The position numbers and the translations under genes are program-made. The notes beneath the pieces are model-generated. The model saw only the letters and a program-made list of their open reading frames with translations. It was not told the origin of the DNA and ran no database searches. A DNA stretch of 64,000 bases from Undibacterium sp. 5I1 (GTDB lineage Bacteria; Pseudomonadota; Gammaproteobacteria; Burkholderiales; Burkholderiaceae_D), in contig NZ_JAVIWI010000001.1 in the NCBI RefSeq assembly GCF_034314085.1, positions 2,852,001 through 2,916,000 on the forward strand. Direction: 5' to 3'. The first letter of the stretch is position 1, and each line of letters starts with the position of its first letter. Shown here piece by piece: positions 1 through 8,108 of this stretch.

Positions 1-220
1 TCGCAACAACAACCGCATCGGCCTCGGCGATCTGCTGACGAATCGCTGCCAGCTCAGTATTTTTAAAGTCTGCATGCAATAAAGCCTGAGCCGGCAGATC
101 ACGCAATGAAATATGACTTACATCATGACCAAGCTCACTTAATTTATTGCCGACAAAGTGCAACAGACGACTCGACCGCGAAGGTGTTGAAGGGCTGCCA
201 GATAATAATAGGATGGTCAT
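1..220 (-). CDS. ssuE: NADPH-dependent FMN reductase, SsuE type (partial)
   Basis: The N-terminal 73 residues are present; the rest lies beyond the left window edge. The protein begins MTILLLSGSPSTPSRSSRLL, the flavodoxin-like phosphate-binding start (GSPSTPSRSS) of the SsuE/NADPH-dependent FMN reductase family, and continues into the beta-strand ADAVVVAT. SsuE supplies reduced FMN to the SsuD alkanesulfonate monooxygenase for desulfonation during sulfate starvation. It lies downstream of, and in the same direction as, a sulfate-binding protein gene, so a shared sulfur-starvation transcript is plausible. A remnant of an ssuA-like gene lies nearby. The family call is firm; the exact member (ssuE rather than a generic FMN reductase) is supported by context. 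Confidence 0.85.
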   Translation of the reverse strand, partial: MTILLLSGSPSTPSRSSRLLHFVGNKLSELGHDVSHISLRDLPAQALLHADFKNTELAAIRQQIAEADAVVVA

Positions 221-336
221 GATGGAATACTCTTTTTTAGTTTGCCGATGCGAATTAAGAATCATCGCAAAACGATTTGGTAAAAGAAAAATTTAACCCT
301 CTTCCCTCATTTTCATTTTGCGAAAATTCAATATCA

Positions 337-1377
337 TTATTTCTTGCTTGGCTGATAGATCTGATCAAATACGCCGCCGTCAGCAAAGTGTGTTTTTTGT
401 GCTTTGGTCCATCCACCAAAAGTGTCATCAATATTGAACAATTTGATCTTGGCAAAATTGCCCGCGTATTTTTGGGCAGCTTTTTCAGAGGTTGGACGAT
501 AGTAGTTTTTAGCAATAATTTCTTGTGCTTCTTCCGTGTACAAATAGTTCAGATAAGCTTCAGCGACTTTACGCGTACCGCGTTTATCGACAACCTTGTC
601 AACAACGGCAACCGGTGGCTCTGCCAGGACACTGATGGAAGGAGTGATAATTTCAAATTTATCTGCGCCAAATTCTTTGAGCGCCAGATAAGCTTCGTTT
701 TCCCAAGCCAGCAACACATCGCCAATACCGCGTTCTGCAAATGTGACGGTTGATCCACGCGCACCGGAATCCAGAACAGGAACATTTTTAAAGACTTTAG
801 ATACATAGTCTTTTGCTGTGGCTTCACTACCGCCCGGCTGTTTCAATGCATAGCCCCAAGCAGCTAAATAGCTCCAGCGAGCGCCGCCAGAGGTTTTAGG
901 ATTGGGTGTAATGACAGAGACACCAGGCTTGATGATGTCAGCCCAGTCTTTGATTCCTTTTGGATTGCCTTTGCGCACTAAAAAGACAATCGTTGAGGTG
1001 TACGGAGAACTATTATGTTGAAGGCGTTTCTGCCATGCTTTATCCAACAAACCTGTCGCAGCAATTGCATCGGTGTCATAGGCCAATGCTAGTGTCACGA
1101 CATCGGCATCAAGACCATCAATTACCGCGCGAGCTTGCTTGCCAGAACCACCATGCGACTGCTTGATACTGACGTTGTCACCCGTTTTGGCTTTCCATTG
1201 CTTTGCAAATGCCTGATTTACCTCCTGATACAGCTCGCGAGTAGGATCGTAAGAGACATTGAGCAAGGTAACATCAGCGGCATGGGCAATACCGGAATGA
1301 CCGCCAGCAGCGGCAACGATTGACAATGAACTTACTAAAATGAGCTTTTTAAGGGAATTGATGCGTGGCAGTTTCAT
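337..1377 (-). CDS. sbp: Sulfate-binding periplasmic protein (sbp paralogue 1)
   Basis: This 346-residue protein is the periplasmic receptor that delivers sulfate to the CysTWA ABC transporter. A signal peptide covers roughly residues 1-33, cleaved after AHA. The mature protein starts with the family signature [13 protein letters not shown]. Ligand-loop motifs are SHGGSGKQ (about 74-81) and [10 protein letters not shown] (about 159-168). Length is normal. The start has an AAGGA ribosome site seven bases upstream. It is divergent from a second sbp gene at 1887, and the two proteins are clearly paralogous. No transporter permease or ATPase gene is present here, so the partner genes must lie elsewhere. 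Sulfur limitation (CysB/Cbl type) control is expected from the family but no operator was identified. Confidence 0.95.
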   Translation of the reverse strand: MKLPRINSLKKLILVSSLSIVAAAGGHSGIAHAADVTLLNVSYDPTRELYQEVNQAFAKQWKAKTGDNVSIKQSHGGSGKQARAVIDGLDADVVTLALAYDTDAIAATGLLDKAWQKRLQHNSSPYTSTIVFLVRKGNPKGIKDWADIIKPGVSVITPNPKTSGGARWSYLAAWGYALKQPGGSEATAKDYVSKVFKNVPVLDSGARGSTVTFAERGIGDVLLAWENEAYLALKEFGADKFEIITPSISVLAEPPVAVVDKVVDKRGTRKVAEAYLNYLYTEEAQEIIAKNYYRPTSEKAAQKYAGNFAKIKLFNIDDTFGGWTKAQKTHFADGGVFDQIYQPSKK

Positions 1378-1410
1378 CTACAGTCCTTGAACTAAATTAT
1401 TTTTCGAGAA

Positions 1411-1650
1411 GTGAAGAGTAAAACGGCCAGAATGAAAGGAGAACGAATAGTTTCGCGTTTTAATATGACTTTTACGTATATGGAAAAAGTCGATTTGTTC
1501 TTGGGTCAATTACTTATCTGGTATGAAAAGATGACGCCAGAGATCATCGCCAACCAGCAACGCGTAACAGATACCTTCGCTCAATTGAAGCTGATTCCCA
1601 AAACCATCAAGGTCAATGATAAGGTATGGAACTGGAAGCCAGCGAAGTAA
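1411..1650 (+). pseudogene. Remnant of an aliphatic-sulfonate-binding protein gene (3' end of ssuA-like)
   Basis: The open frame could encode 79 residues, but only the last 40 or so look like a protein family. From MTPEIIANQQRVTDTF through LIPKTIKVNDKVW it resembles the C-terminal helix and tail of SsuA-type sulfonate-binding proteins, which end with a similar 'QQ..adtF..L.LIPk.i.v.d.vW' pattern. The first 35 residues have no recognisable signal peptide or binding-protein fold. The parsimonious reading is a gene that lost its 5' nine-tenths. It sits between two sulfate-binding protein genes and close to ssuE, as expected for the debris of a rearranged ssu locus. A small functional protein cannot be excluded. 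Confidence 0.55.
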
Positions 1651-1737
1651 GACTCAAGACAAGCTTAAATATATGATTAAATAAAAGCTTAAATACAAAC
1701 CTAAAAAGTCAGCCACTCGGTTAAGTATTAAAATTAG

Positions 1738-1821
1738 ATATACTCCCCTATAAATTCAAAAAATATTACCTATTGACCAGACTTTATTTGGACAACTTAA
1801 ATATACTTAATGGGAGTATAT
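1738..1821 (-). repeat. 84-bp palindromic element, family A, copy 1
   Basis: The element is bounded by ATATACTCCC on the left and GGGAGTATAT on the right, a perfect 10-bp terminal inverted repeat. It contains an internal imperfect palindrome (TTGACCA / TTGGACAA). The off-centre position of that inner palindrome shows this copy is reversed relative to the other five in the window. It lies 65 bp upstream of the second sbp gene. Confidence 0.85.
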
Positions 1822-1886
1822 TAATTTAACCCCCTAAGAATAAGTCGTCTTTCTCATGAATTCAGTTTTTTTACGAAAGAAAATGT

Positions 1887-2951
1887 ATGTCCATTCATCC
1901 AGCTAACAAACTCCCTTTTTCGCTATTTCACGCAACGGCGTTGAAACATACGATGCGTCCTTTGTTGGCGAGTGCCATGTTATTGGGATCGATCTTCATG
2001 GCAGCGCCTGCTGCCCACGCAGATACCGCATTGCTTAACGTCTCTTACGACGTCACACGCGAGCTGTTTAAGGATATCAACCCGGCATTTATCGCCGAGT
2101 GGAAAAAAACCACAGGCGAAACCATTACCGTCAACCAATCACACGGCGGCTCTAGCAAACAGGCGCGTTCGGTAGCCGATGGTCTGGAGGCGTCTGTCGT
2201 TACCATGAATCAGGCTAATGACATTGATTTCCTGGCCGACCAAGGTGTAGTTGCCGCTGATTGGGCAAAACGTTTTCCGAATAACGCAGCGCCGTTTTAT
2301 TCCACCATGGTATATCTGGTGCGCAAAGGCAATCCTAAAAAAATTGCTGGTTGGGATGATTTGATCAAACCAGGTTTGAAAGTCATTATTCCTAATCCTA
2401 AAACCTCAGGCAATGGTCGTTATTCTTATCTGGCGGCTTGGGGTTCTGTGATTAAAAAAGGCGGTACCGAGGCGCAGGCGCGTGATTTTGTCTCCAAACT
2501 ATTTAAAAACGTACCGGTACTCGATGGTGGCGGACGCGGCGCCACTACTACGTTCACCCAACGTGAAATCGGCGATGTGCTGGTGACATTTGAGAATGAA
2601 GTACAGCTAGTACGCAATGAGTTTGGCGATAATTTTGAAGTAGTCTATCCAAGCTCATCTATTCTGGCGGAATCGCCCGTTGCGGTTGTTGATAAAGTCG
2701 TGGACAAGAAAAATATCCGCAAGCAAGCAACGGCTTACCTGCAATTCTTATACTCGGAAGCAGGTCAAGATATTATCGCCAAGCATTTCTTGCGCCCTCG
2801 CTCGGCGATCGCCGCAAAAAAATATGCGACGTCGTTTAAACCAATTACCTTGTTTACCGTCGATGAAGTTTTCGGTGGCTGGAAAAATGCGCAGAAAAAG
2901 CATTTTGATGATGGTGGCGAATTCGACAAGATTTTTCAATCGCATCGGTAA
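1887..2951 (+). CDS. sbp: Sulfate-binding periplasmic protein (sbp paralogue 2)
   Basis: This 354-residue protein is a paralogue of the one encoded at 337-1377, sharing LLNVSYDVTREL, SHGGSSKQAR (about 85-94) and NPKTSGNGRYSYLAAWGS. It should bind sulfate in the periplasm for an ABC importer. As called, the N-terminus is long: 22 residues precede MRPLLASAMLLGSIF, and cleavage is expected after AAHA near residue 45. The Met at position 1953 is therefore an alternative start. No strong ribosome site precedes either, only GAAAG before 1887. A family A repeat lies in its upstream region. Two sbp copies back to back suggest duplication, or replacement of neighbouring sulfonate genes. Confidence 0.93.
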   Translation: MSIHPANKLPFSLFHATALKHTMRPLLASAMLLGSIFMAAPAAHADTALLNVSYDVTRELFKDINPAFIAEWKKTTGETITVNQSHGGSSKQARSVADGLEASVVTMNQANDIDFLADQGVVAADWAKRFPNNAAPFYSTMVYLVRKGNPKKIAGWDDLIKPGLKVIIPNPKTSGNGRYSYLAAWGSVIKKGGTEAQARDFVSKLFKNVPVLDGGGRGATTTFTQREIGDVLVTFENEVQLVRNEFGDNFEVVYPSSSILAESPVAVVDKVVDKKNIRKQATAYLQFLYSEAGQDIIAKHFLRPRSAIAAKKYATSFKPITLFTVDEVFGGWKNAQKKHFDDGGEFDKIFQSHR

Positions 2952-3042
2952 ACAGCTCATCTCAGGAAAGAATACCAATCGGACTTACGTCAAATTGTCG
3001 CATTTTGGTATCGAGAAGAGACCGCAACCATTCATTTAGAGC

Positions 3043-3076
3043 TTGTCACAGCAGACCACTCATCTTGCTGTGACAA
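3043..3076. promoter_or_regulatory. Perfect 11-bp inverted repeat before the two-component operon
   Basis: TTGTCACAGCA (3043-3053) and TGCTGTGACAA (3066-3076) form a perfect inverted repeat with a 12-base loop. It lies between the end of sbp2 and the response regulator start at 3133. No T-run follows on either strand, so it is not a classical terminator. It could be an operator, perhaps for autoregulation of the downstream regulator, or a Rho-associated hairpin. Confidence 0.4.
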
Positions 3077-3132
3077 AGTCCGCTAAACGCAATAAACTAA
3101 GCTGAGAGACAAACACTATAAGAAAATACCCC

Positions 3133-3858
3133 ATGCGCATATTGCTCGCCGAAGATGACAGCGTACTTGCCGACGGACTGACCCGTTCGCTCAGACAGTC
3201 TGGCTATGCCACCGATTGTGTCGCCAATGGCGAAGAAGCGGATACGGCTTTAACGACCCAAGATTTTGATTTGCTGATACTGGATTTAGGTCTGCCACGA
3301 CTCAGCGGGCTAGAAGTATTGCGACGTTTGCGTGCGCGTAATTCCCATTTGCCGGTGCTAATCTTAACGGCCGCGGACTCCATTGAACAACGCGTCAAAG
3401 GCTTGGATCTGGGTGCAGATGATTACATGGCGAAGCCCTTTGCCTTATCAGAACTGGAAGCCCGAGTAAGAGCATTAACCAGACGCGGCGCTGGTGGCGG
3501 CCCTACCGTGATCAAACACGGACCGTTGACTTATGATCAGGTCGGTAGAATTGCTTACATTCATGAGCAAATGCTGGATTTGTCTGCACGTGAGCTGGGT
3601 TTATTAGAAGTCTTATTGCAAAGAACAGGCAGATTAGTCTCTAAAGAACAGTTGGTGGATCACCTGTGCGAATGGGGCGAAGAAGTCAGTAATAATGCGA
3701 TTGAAGTTTACGTCCACCGCTTAAGAAAAAAAATTGAAATCGATGGTGTGCGCATCGCCACAGTACGCGGCTTGGGATATTGTCTGGAGAAGTTTTTTGT
3801 CGCTGCCTCGACGAACACCACCACCACCACACCAAAAACGATCAAGCATGATGGATGA
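3133..3858 (+). CDS. OmpR-family response regulator (TctD-like)
   Basis: The protein has 241 residues. The receiver domain (about 1-115) has the acidic pair D8/D9, phospho-acceptor D51 in LILDLGLP and K101 in AKPF. The C-terminal winged helix (about 125-220) is of OmpR type, with the recognition-helix stretch EVYVHRLRKKIE and the ending ATVRGLGYCLE. The overall pattern is close to TctD/QseB regulators. Its 3' end overlaps the histidine kinase start by 11 bases, so the two are translationally coupled. A sodium:solute symporter pair follows directly, and control of carboxylate uptake is the likely role. That target is inferred from position only. The C-terminal tail carries an odd Thr-rich run. 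Confidence 0.93.
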   Translation: MRILLAEDDSVLADGLTRSLRQSGYATDCVANGEEADTALTTQDFDLLILDLGLPRLSGLEVLRRLRARNSHLPVLILTAADSIEQRVKGLDLGADDYMAKPFALSELEARVRALTRRGAGGGPTVIKHGPLTYDQVGRIAYIHEQMLDLSARELGLLEVLLQRTGRLVSKEQLVDHLCEWGEEVSNNAIEVYVHRLRKKIEIDGVRIATVRGLGYCLEKFFVAASTNTTTTTPKTIKHDG

Positions 3859-5488
3859 CGAAGGCGCAAAAGTAGCGATGGCATCGCAAGCGCCGGAGCA
3901 TCTTGCTCGCAAAGATAACAACACCAATAGTCACAGCCAACCGCCAGAAAAAATCCAGCGCTCGCTTTTTGGTGAAATTCTCGATTGGATGCTGGCACCG
4001 CTGTTATTGCTCTGGCCTATGAGCATCGCCATCACGTATCTGGTCGCCAAATCGATTGCCAATCAACCGTTTGACCGGGCGCTGGAAGACAATGTGCTGG
4101 TACTGTCACAGCAAGTCAAAGAAGTCGATGGTAAAGTCGTCACGCAATTATCGAACCCTGCCCGCGATATTTTGCGTGCAGATGATTTGGATAGTATTTA
4201 CTTCCAGATCAAAAATAGCAAAGGCGATCTGATCGATGGTGATAAAGATTTGCCCATGCCAGCCGAAGATGACCGCCCTACCCCCGGCACTGTACAAATC
4301 AGAAATGAATACTTGCACGGTATCGACATTCGGGTCGCGTATAGCTACATCAATCTGAACAAAGTTAACAAAGAAATCAGTGCGAAAGTAGCCGCGAAAC
4401 TAACTGGAAATTCAGTAGATCATTCGGCTGACAAATCTAGGCAAGCAGTGCTGTCTTCGAGCCAAGTACAAGAATCCCAACTAGTCTTAGTACAAGTTGC
4501 GGAGACCTTAGAAAAACGCGCCGTACTTGCAAATGAAATTATCAAAGGCGTAATCCTGCCACAATTTATTATTTTGCCGATAGCACTTGCCTTAGTCTGG
4601 TTTGCTTTGAGTCGCGGACTATCGCCGCTAGCCGAATTACAACACAGAATACGCGCCAGGCGGCCCGACGATCTTAGTCCGATAGACTCGCGCCACGTAC
4701 CGGAAGAAATCACGCCTCTGGTGCGCTCACTCAATGAGATGTTAGAACGTTTAGCACAAACTATCGTCATCCAAAAACGCTTTATCGCTGATGCAGCACA
4801 TCAGATGAAAACTCCACTGGCTGGTATGCGCATGCAATCTGAATTAGCCTTGCGCCAGACCGATCAGACAGAAATCCATCGTTCACTTTTGCAGCTAGCT
4901 AAAAGTTCGGAGGCGGCTACCCGCCTGATCAACCAACTGCTGACTTTAGCAAGGGCAGAAAATCAAACGCCAGCCACCAAACCCTTAGAGTCGATTGAGC
5001 TCTGTGAGCTGGTACGCAGCACCGTACATGACTGGATACAGACCTCGTTCTCTTATGAAATTGATCTGGGATTAGAGCAGCCAGATTTTCCTGTTTTTAT
5101 ATTTGGCAGTCCGCTGATGCTGCGCGAGTTATTAAGTAATCTGATTGATAACGCGATTCGCTATACACCAAAAGGGTTAAGCGTCACCGTCAGAATCCGG
5201 GTGAGTGAAGAGCAGGCGCTGGCAATATTGGAAGTGGAAGACAATGGACCCGGGATTCCAGTATCAGAACATGAGCATGTGTTTGAACGCTTCTATCGTA
5301 TTCTGGATAACAATGTACAAGGCAGCGGATTAGGGCTTTCTATCGTGCGCGAAATTGCTCAGCAACATAATGCGCCTATCGACATTATGGCGAATCCACG
5401 CAATCAAAATCCGCATTATCCAGGCTGTATATTCCGGGTGTCATTTCAGATGAATCCCCATGCCAGTTTACGTGGGGATATTAGCTAG
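3848..5488 (+). CDS. Sensor histidine kinase (TctE-like)
   Basis: From the ATG at 3848 the protein has 546 residues. The open frame extends back to 3734, but that part lies inside the regulator gene. A hydrophilic start is followed by TM1 (about 48-68, MLAPLLLLWPMSIAITYLVA), a periplasmic sensor region and TM2 (about 236-256). Then come a HAMP linker, a HisKA helix with H318 in ADAAHQMKTPLAGM, an N-box LLSNLIDNAIRYTPKG and G-boxes DNGPGIP and GSGLGLSI. The architecture and the 'AAHQMKTPLAG' H-box match TctE-type kinases that respond to external carboxylates. The ligand is unknown. A second ATG three bases downstream (3851) is an equally possible start. Confidence 0.92.
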   Translation: MMDDEGAKVAMASQAPEHLARKDNNTNSHSQPPEKIQRSLFGEILDWMLAPLLLLWPMSIAITYLVAKSIANQPFDRALEDNVLVLSQQVKEVDGKVVTQLSNPARDILRADDLDSIYFQIKNSKGDLIDGDKDLPMPAEDDRPTPGTVQIRNEYLHGIDIRVAYSYINLNKVNKEISAKVAAKLTGNSVDHSADKSRQAVLSSSQVQESQLVLVQVAETLEKRAVLANEIIKGVILPQFIILPIALALVWFALSRGLSPLAELQHRIRARRPDDLSPIDSRHVPEEITPLVRSLNEMLERLAQTIVIQKRFIADAAHQMKTPLAGMRMQSELALRQTDQTEIHRSLLQLAKSSEAATRLINQLLTLARAENQTPATKPLESIELCELVRSTVHDWIQTSFSYEIDLGLEQPDFPVFIFGSPLMLRELLSNLIDNAIRYTPKGLSVTVRIRVSEEQALAILEVEDNGPGIPVSEHEHVFERFYRILDNNVQGSGLGLSIVREIAQQHNAPIDIMANPRNQNPHYPGCIFRVSFQMNPHASLRGDIS

Positions 5489-5575
5489 CTTAATGCTAAA
5501 TAGCTTAATAGCTTAATAGCAGCTCAATTTTAGAATCCCTCAACAAATGTTATTTAGAGACCTAAAAACCTTGAT

Positions 5576-5917
5576 ATGGAAGCAGATAAAAGTATCAGTG
5601 CGCTGGATAAATCAAAAGCTACTGCAGCCACTCACTGGCGGCGCAGCAGATACCTGACTGCATTTTTACTGACGAGCTGGTTTTTTTTGACATTTGGCAT
5701 TCTGTTTTTTGCCAGAGAATTATCTGCCTATACTTTTTTTGGATGGCCGTTTTCTTTTTATATGGCAGCGCAAGGATTGACCTTATTTTACGTGGCGCTG
5801 CTGGCTATTTTCTCACTGTGGATGCGTAAAATTGAAGACGCTTACCATACTGAAATTTCAGAAAAAAATCCTGATCTATCTCAAATAAAGGATAGTAACT
5901 TAAAGGATATCCGCTAA
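5576..5917 (+). CDS. DUF4212 small subunit of a sodium:solute symporter
   Basis: This 113-residue membrane protein has two transmembrane segments (about 26-48 and 57-84) and the DUF4212 pattern HWRRSRYLTAFLLTSWF ... FARELSAYTFFGWPFSFYMAAQG. Such proteins are encoded next to VC_2705-type symporters and are taken to be their small subunit. The stop codon overlaps the start of the symporter gene (TAATG), so the two should be coupled. It follows the TctDE-like pair by about 90 bp containing short AGCTTAAT-type repeats, and no clear terminator separates them. Confidence 0.9.
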   Translation: MEADKSISALDKSKATAATHWRRSRYLTAFLLTSWFFLTFGILFFARELSAYTFFGWPFSFYMAAQGLTLFYVALLAIFSLWMRKIEDAYHTEISEKNPDLSQIKDSNLKDIR

Positions 5918-7971
5918 TGGCACAGGCTGGATTCTCTAAACGACTAACGCGCTATTACGCCTGGTACACGCTGCTGTTCATCCTTTTTTTGATCAGCCTT
6001 GCGGTACTGGAAAAAGAAGGCGTACCCCGTGCCTGGATAGGTTATCTGTTCATGTTCTCTACCATCGTGATTTACGCTGGTATTGGCGTCATGAGCCGCA
6101 CCTCGGATATTTCTGAATACTATGTCGCTGGCCGGCGTGTACCGGCTGTTTTTAATGGGATGGCAACGGCGGCAGACTGGATGTCGGCAGCCAGTTTTTT
6201 AAGTCTTGCGGGCGGCTTATATTTACAGGGCTTTGATGGTCTTGCCTACATCATTGGCTGGACCGGTGGTTTTTGTCTGGTTGCGTTGTTAATCGCACCG
6301 TATATACGCAAATTTGGGCAGTACAGTATTGCGGATTTTTTAGGCACCCGTTATGCCGGCGCGAATGGTAGCAATATCGTGCGCGTCCTAGCCGTGATTG
6401 CGACGATCTTTATTTCATTCACCTACGTCGTCGCCCAGATTTATGGTGTTGGTTTAATCACCTCGCGCTTTACCGGTGTGGATTTTTCTATCGGCATTTT
6501 TTTAGGCCTGGCAAGTATTCTGGTCTGCTCTTTTTTGGGTGGTATGCGGGCAGTGACATGGACCCAGGTTGCGCAATACATCATCATCATTATTGCGTAC
6601 ATGATCCCGGTCACATGGTTATCAGCAAAGCATGCCCAAACACAGACCCAGATGCCGATCCCGCAAATTGCCTACGGTTCCAAACTATCGCAATTAAGCG
6701 CTAAAGAAAAACTGTTTGCGAATGATCCGAAAGAACAAGAAGTCCGGGCTATTTTTAAACAACGCGCTGAGGTATTCCAGCAAAAAATCCAGCATCTGCC
6801 TGCCTCATGGGAAGAGGGGCGATTGGAATTACAGCACCAGCTAGATGAGCTTAAATCTGGTAATGCCTCACTGATAGAAATCAAAGCAGCAGCGCGGGTA
6901 TTAAGCAATTATCCTAAAACACCGCAAGAGGCGCAGCTGCGATGGACTGACGCCAAGAGTGCCAATCTGGCACGCGCAGAACCCAGCGTCACTACTTACA
7001 TGCCGTATGCCGCAAAAGATAAAAACGAATCTGACATCAAGCGTAATAATTTTTTGGCCTTAGTATTTTGTCTGATGATGGGTACTGCGGCCTTGCCCCA
7101 TGTACTAATCCGTTACTACACTACGCCATCAGTGCGAGAGAGCCGTGAGTCGGTCTTCTGGTCACTATTTTTTATCATGCTGTTGTACATCACGATCCCC
7201 GCTCTGGCGATTTTAGTAAAGTACGATATTTATACCTCACTGGTCGGTACCGAATTTTCTAAATTGCCATCATGGGTCACCTATTGGGCCAGCATCGACA
7301 AACTTAATCCGCTGGTGAATATTACTGATATCAACCACGATGGCATTGTCCAGCTGGCAGAGATTGCGATTGATGGTGACATCGTCGTGCTCGCGACACC
7401 TGAGATTGCAGGTTTGCCTTATGTCATTTCCGGTCTGGTTGCCGCAGGTGGTCTGGCGGCAGCTTTATCGACTGCGGATGGTTTGCTGCTGACGATTTCC
7501 AATTCGCTGTCGCACGACATTTATTACAAAATTGTTGATCCCAGTGCTTCGACACAAAAACGGGTGACAATTTCTAAGCTACTGTTGTTAGTAGTAGCAC
7601 TAGTTGCTGCCTATGTGGCATCGCTTAAACCTGCGGATATTTTATCGCTAGTCGGTGCGGCATTTTCACTGGCAGCATCTACCCTGTTCCCTGCACTGGT
7701 ATTGGGCATCTTTTGGAAACGTGCGAACCAACAGGGTGCCATTGTGGGTATCATCATCGGTTTTATTGTGTGTGTTTATTACATGCTCAACACACATCCA
7801 CTATTCGGTGGTAGTGTATTAAATCAATGGTGGCATATCGCTCCGATTTCCGCCGGGGTATTTGGTGTGCCGGCAGGGATCATCAGCATGCTACTGGTCA
7901 GCCTGATGACACCTGCACCAGATCCTCGCACAGTGGATTTGATCGACTATATTCGAGCCCCTGATGTTTGA
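5917..7971 (+). CDS. Sodium:solute symporter, VC_2705 subfamily (ActP relative)
   Basis: This is a 684-residue SSS-family cation/solute symporter, longer than the roughly 550-residue ActP. Typical motifs include SEYYVAGRRVPAVFNGMATA near the N-terminus, GLAAALSTADGLLLTISNSL for the sodium-site helix, and several hydrophobic helices. The extra length comes mainly from a hydrophilic, largely helical insert at roughly residues 235-375. A second hydrophilic stretch contains D471-I-N-H-D-G-I-V-Q-L-A-E482, which fits an EF-hand calcium loop. Substrate is probably acetate or another short carboxylate, by family; this cannot be read from the sequence. It is encoded with its DUF4212 partner behind a TctDE-like sensor pair. 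Confidence 0.92.
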   Translation: MAQAGFSKRLTRYYAWYTLLFILFLISLAVLEKEGVPRAWIGYLFMFSTIVIYAGIGVMSRTSDISEYYVAGRRVPAVFNGMATAADWMSAASFLSLAGGLYLQGFDGLAYIIGWTGGFCLVALLIAPYIRKFGQYSIADFLGTRYAGANGSNIVRVLAVIATIFISFTYVVAQIYGVGLITSRFTGVDFSIGIFLGLASILVCSFLGGMRAVTWTQVAQYIIIIIAYMIPVTWLSAKHAQTQTQMPIPQIAYGSKLSQLSAKEKLFANDPKEQEVRAIFKQRAEVFQQKIQHLPASWEEGRLELQHQLDELKSGNASLIEIKAAARVLSNYPKTPQEAQLRWTDAKSANLARAEPSVTTYMPYAAKDKNESDIKRNNFLALVFCLMMGTAALPHVLIRYYTTPSVRESRESVFWSLFFIMLLYITIPALAILVKYDIYTSLVGTEFSKLPSWVTYWASIDKLNPLVNITDINHDGIVQLAEIAIDGDIVVLATPEIAGLPYVISGLVAAGGLAAALSTADGLLLTISNSLSHDIYYKIVDPSASTQKRVTISKLLLLVVALVAAYVASLKPADILSLVGAAFSLAASTLFPALVLGIFWKRANQQGAIVGIIIGFIVCVYYMLNTHPLFGGSVLNQWWHIAPISAGVFGVPAGIISMLLVSLMTPAPDPRTVDLIDYIRAPDV

Positions 7972-8108
7972 TCTAGGTTTGATATGGCTTTGATCCAAAG
8001 ATGACGTAACGTGAAGTATGTTTTGCAATGCCAAAAATACACTGGCATAGTTCTTGATAGTAGAAACTGAAACTATAGTAAAAACTCAAATAACAGCGAA
8101 ACCACATC

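Noticed and set aside
277..753. 158-codon plus-strand frame opposite the first sbp gene
   Set aside because: It is antisense to a well-supported gene, has no ribosome site and matches no family.
3734..3847. N-terminal extension of the histidine kinase frame
   Set aside because: It lies inside the response regulator gene. The pair ATG-ATG at 3848/3851 gives the expected coupled overlap.
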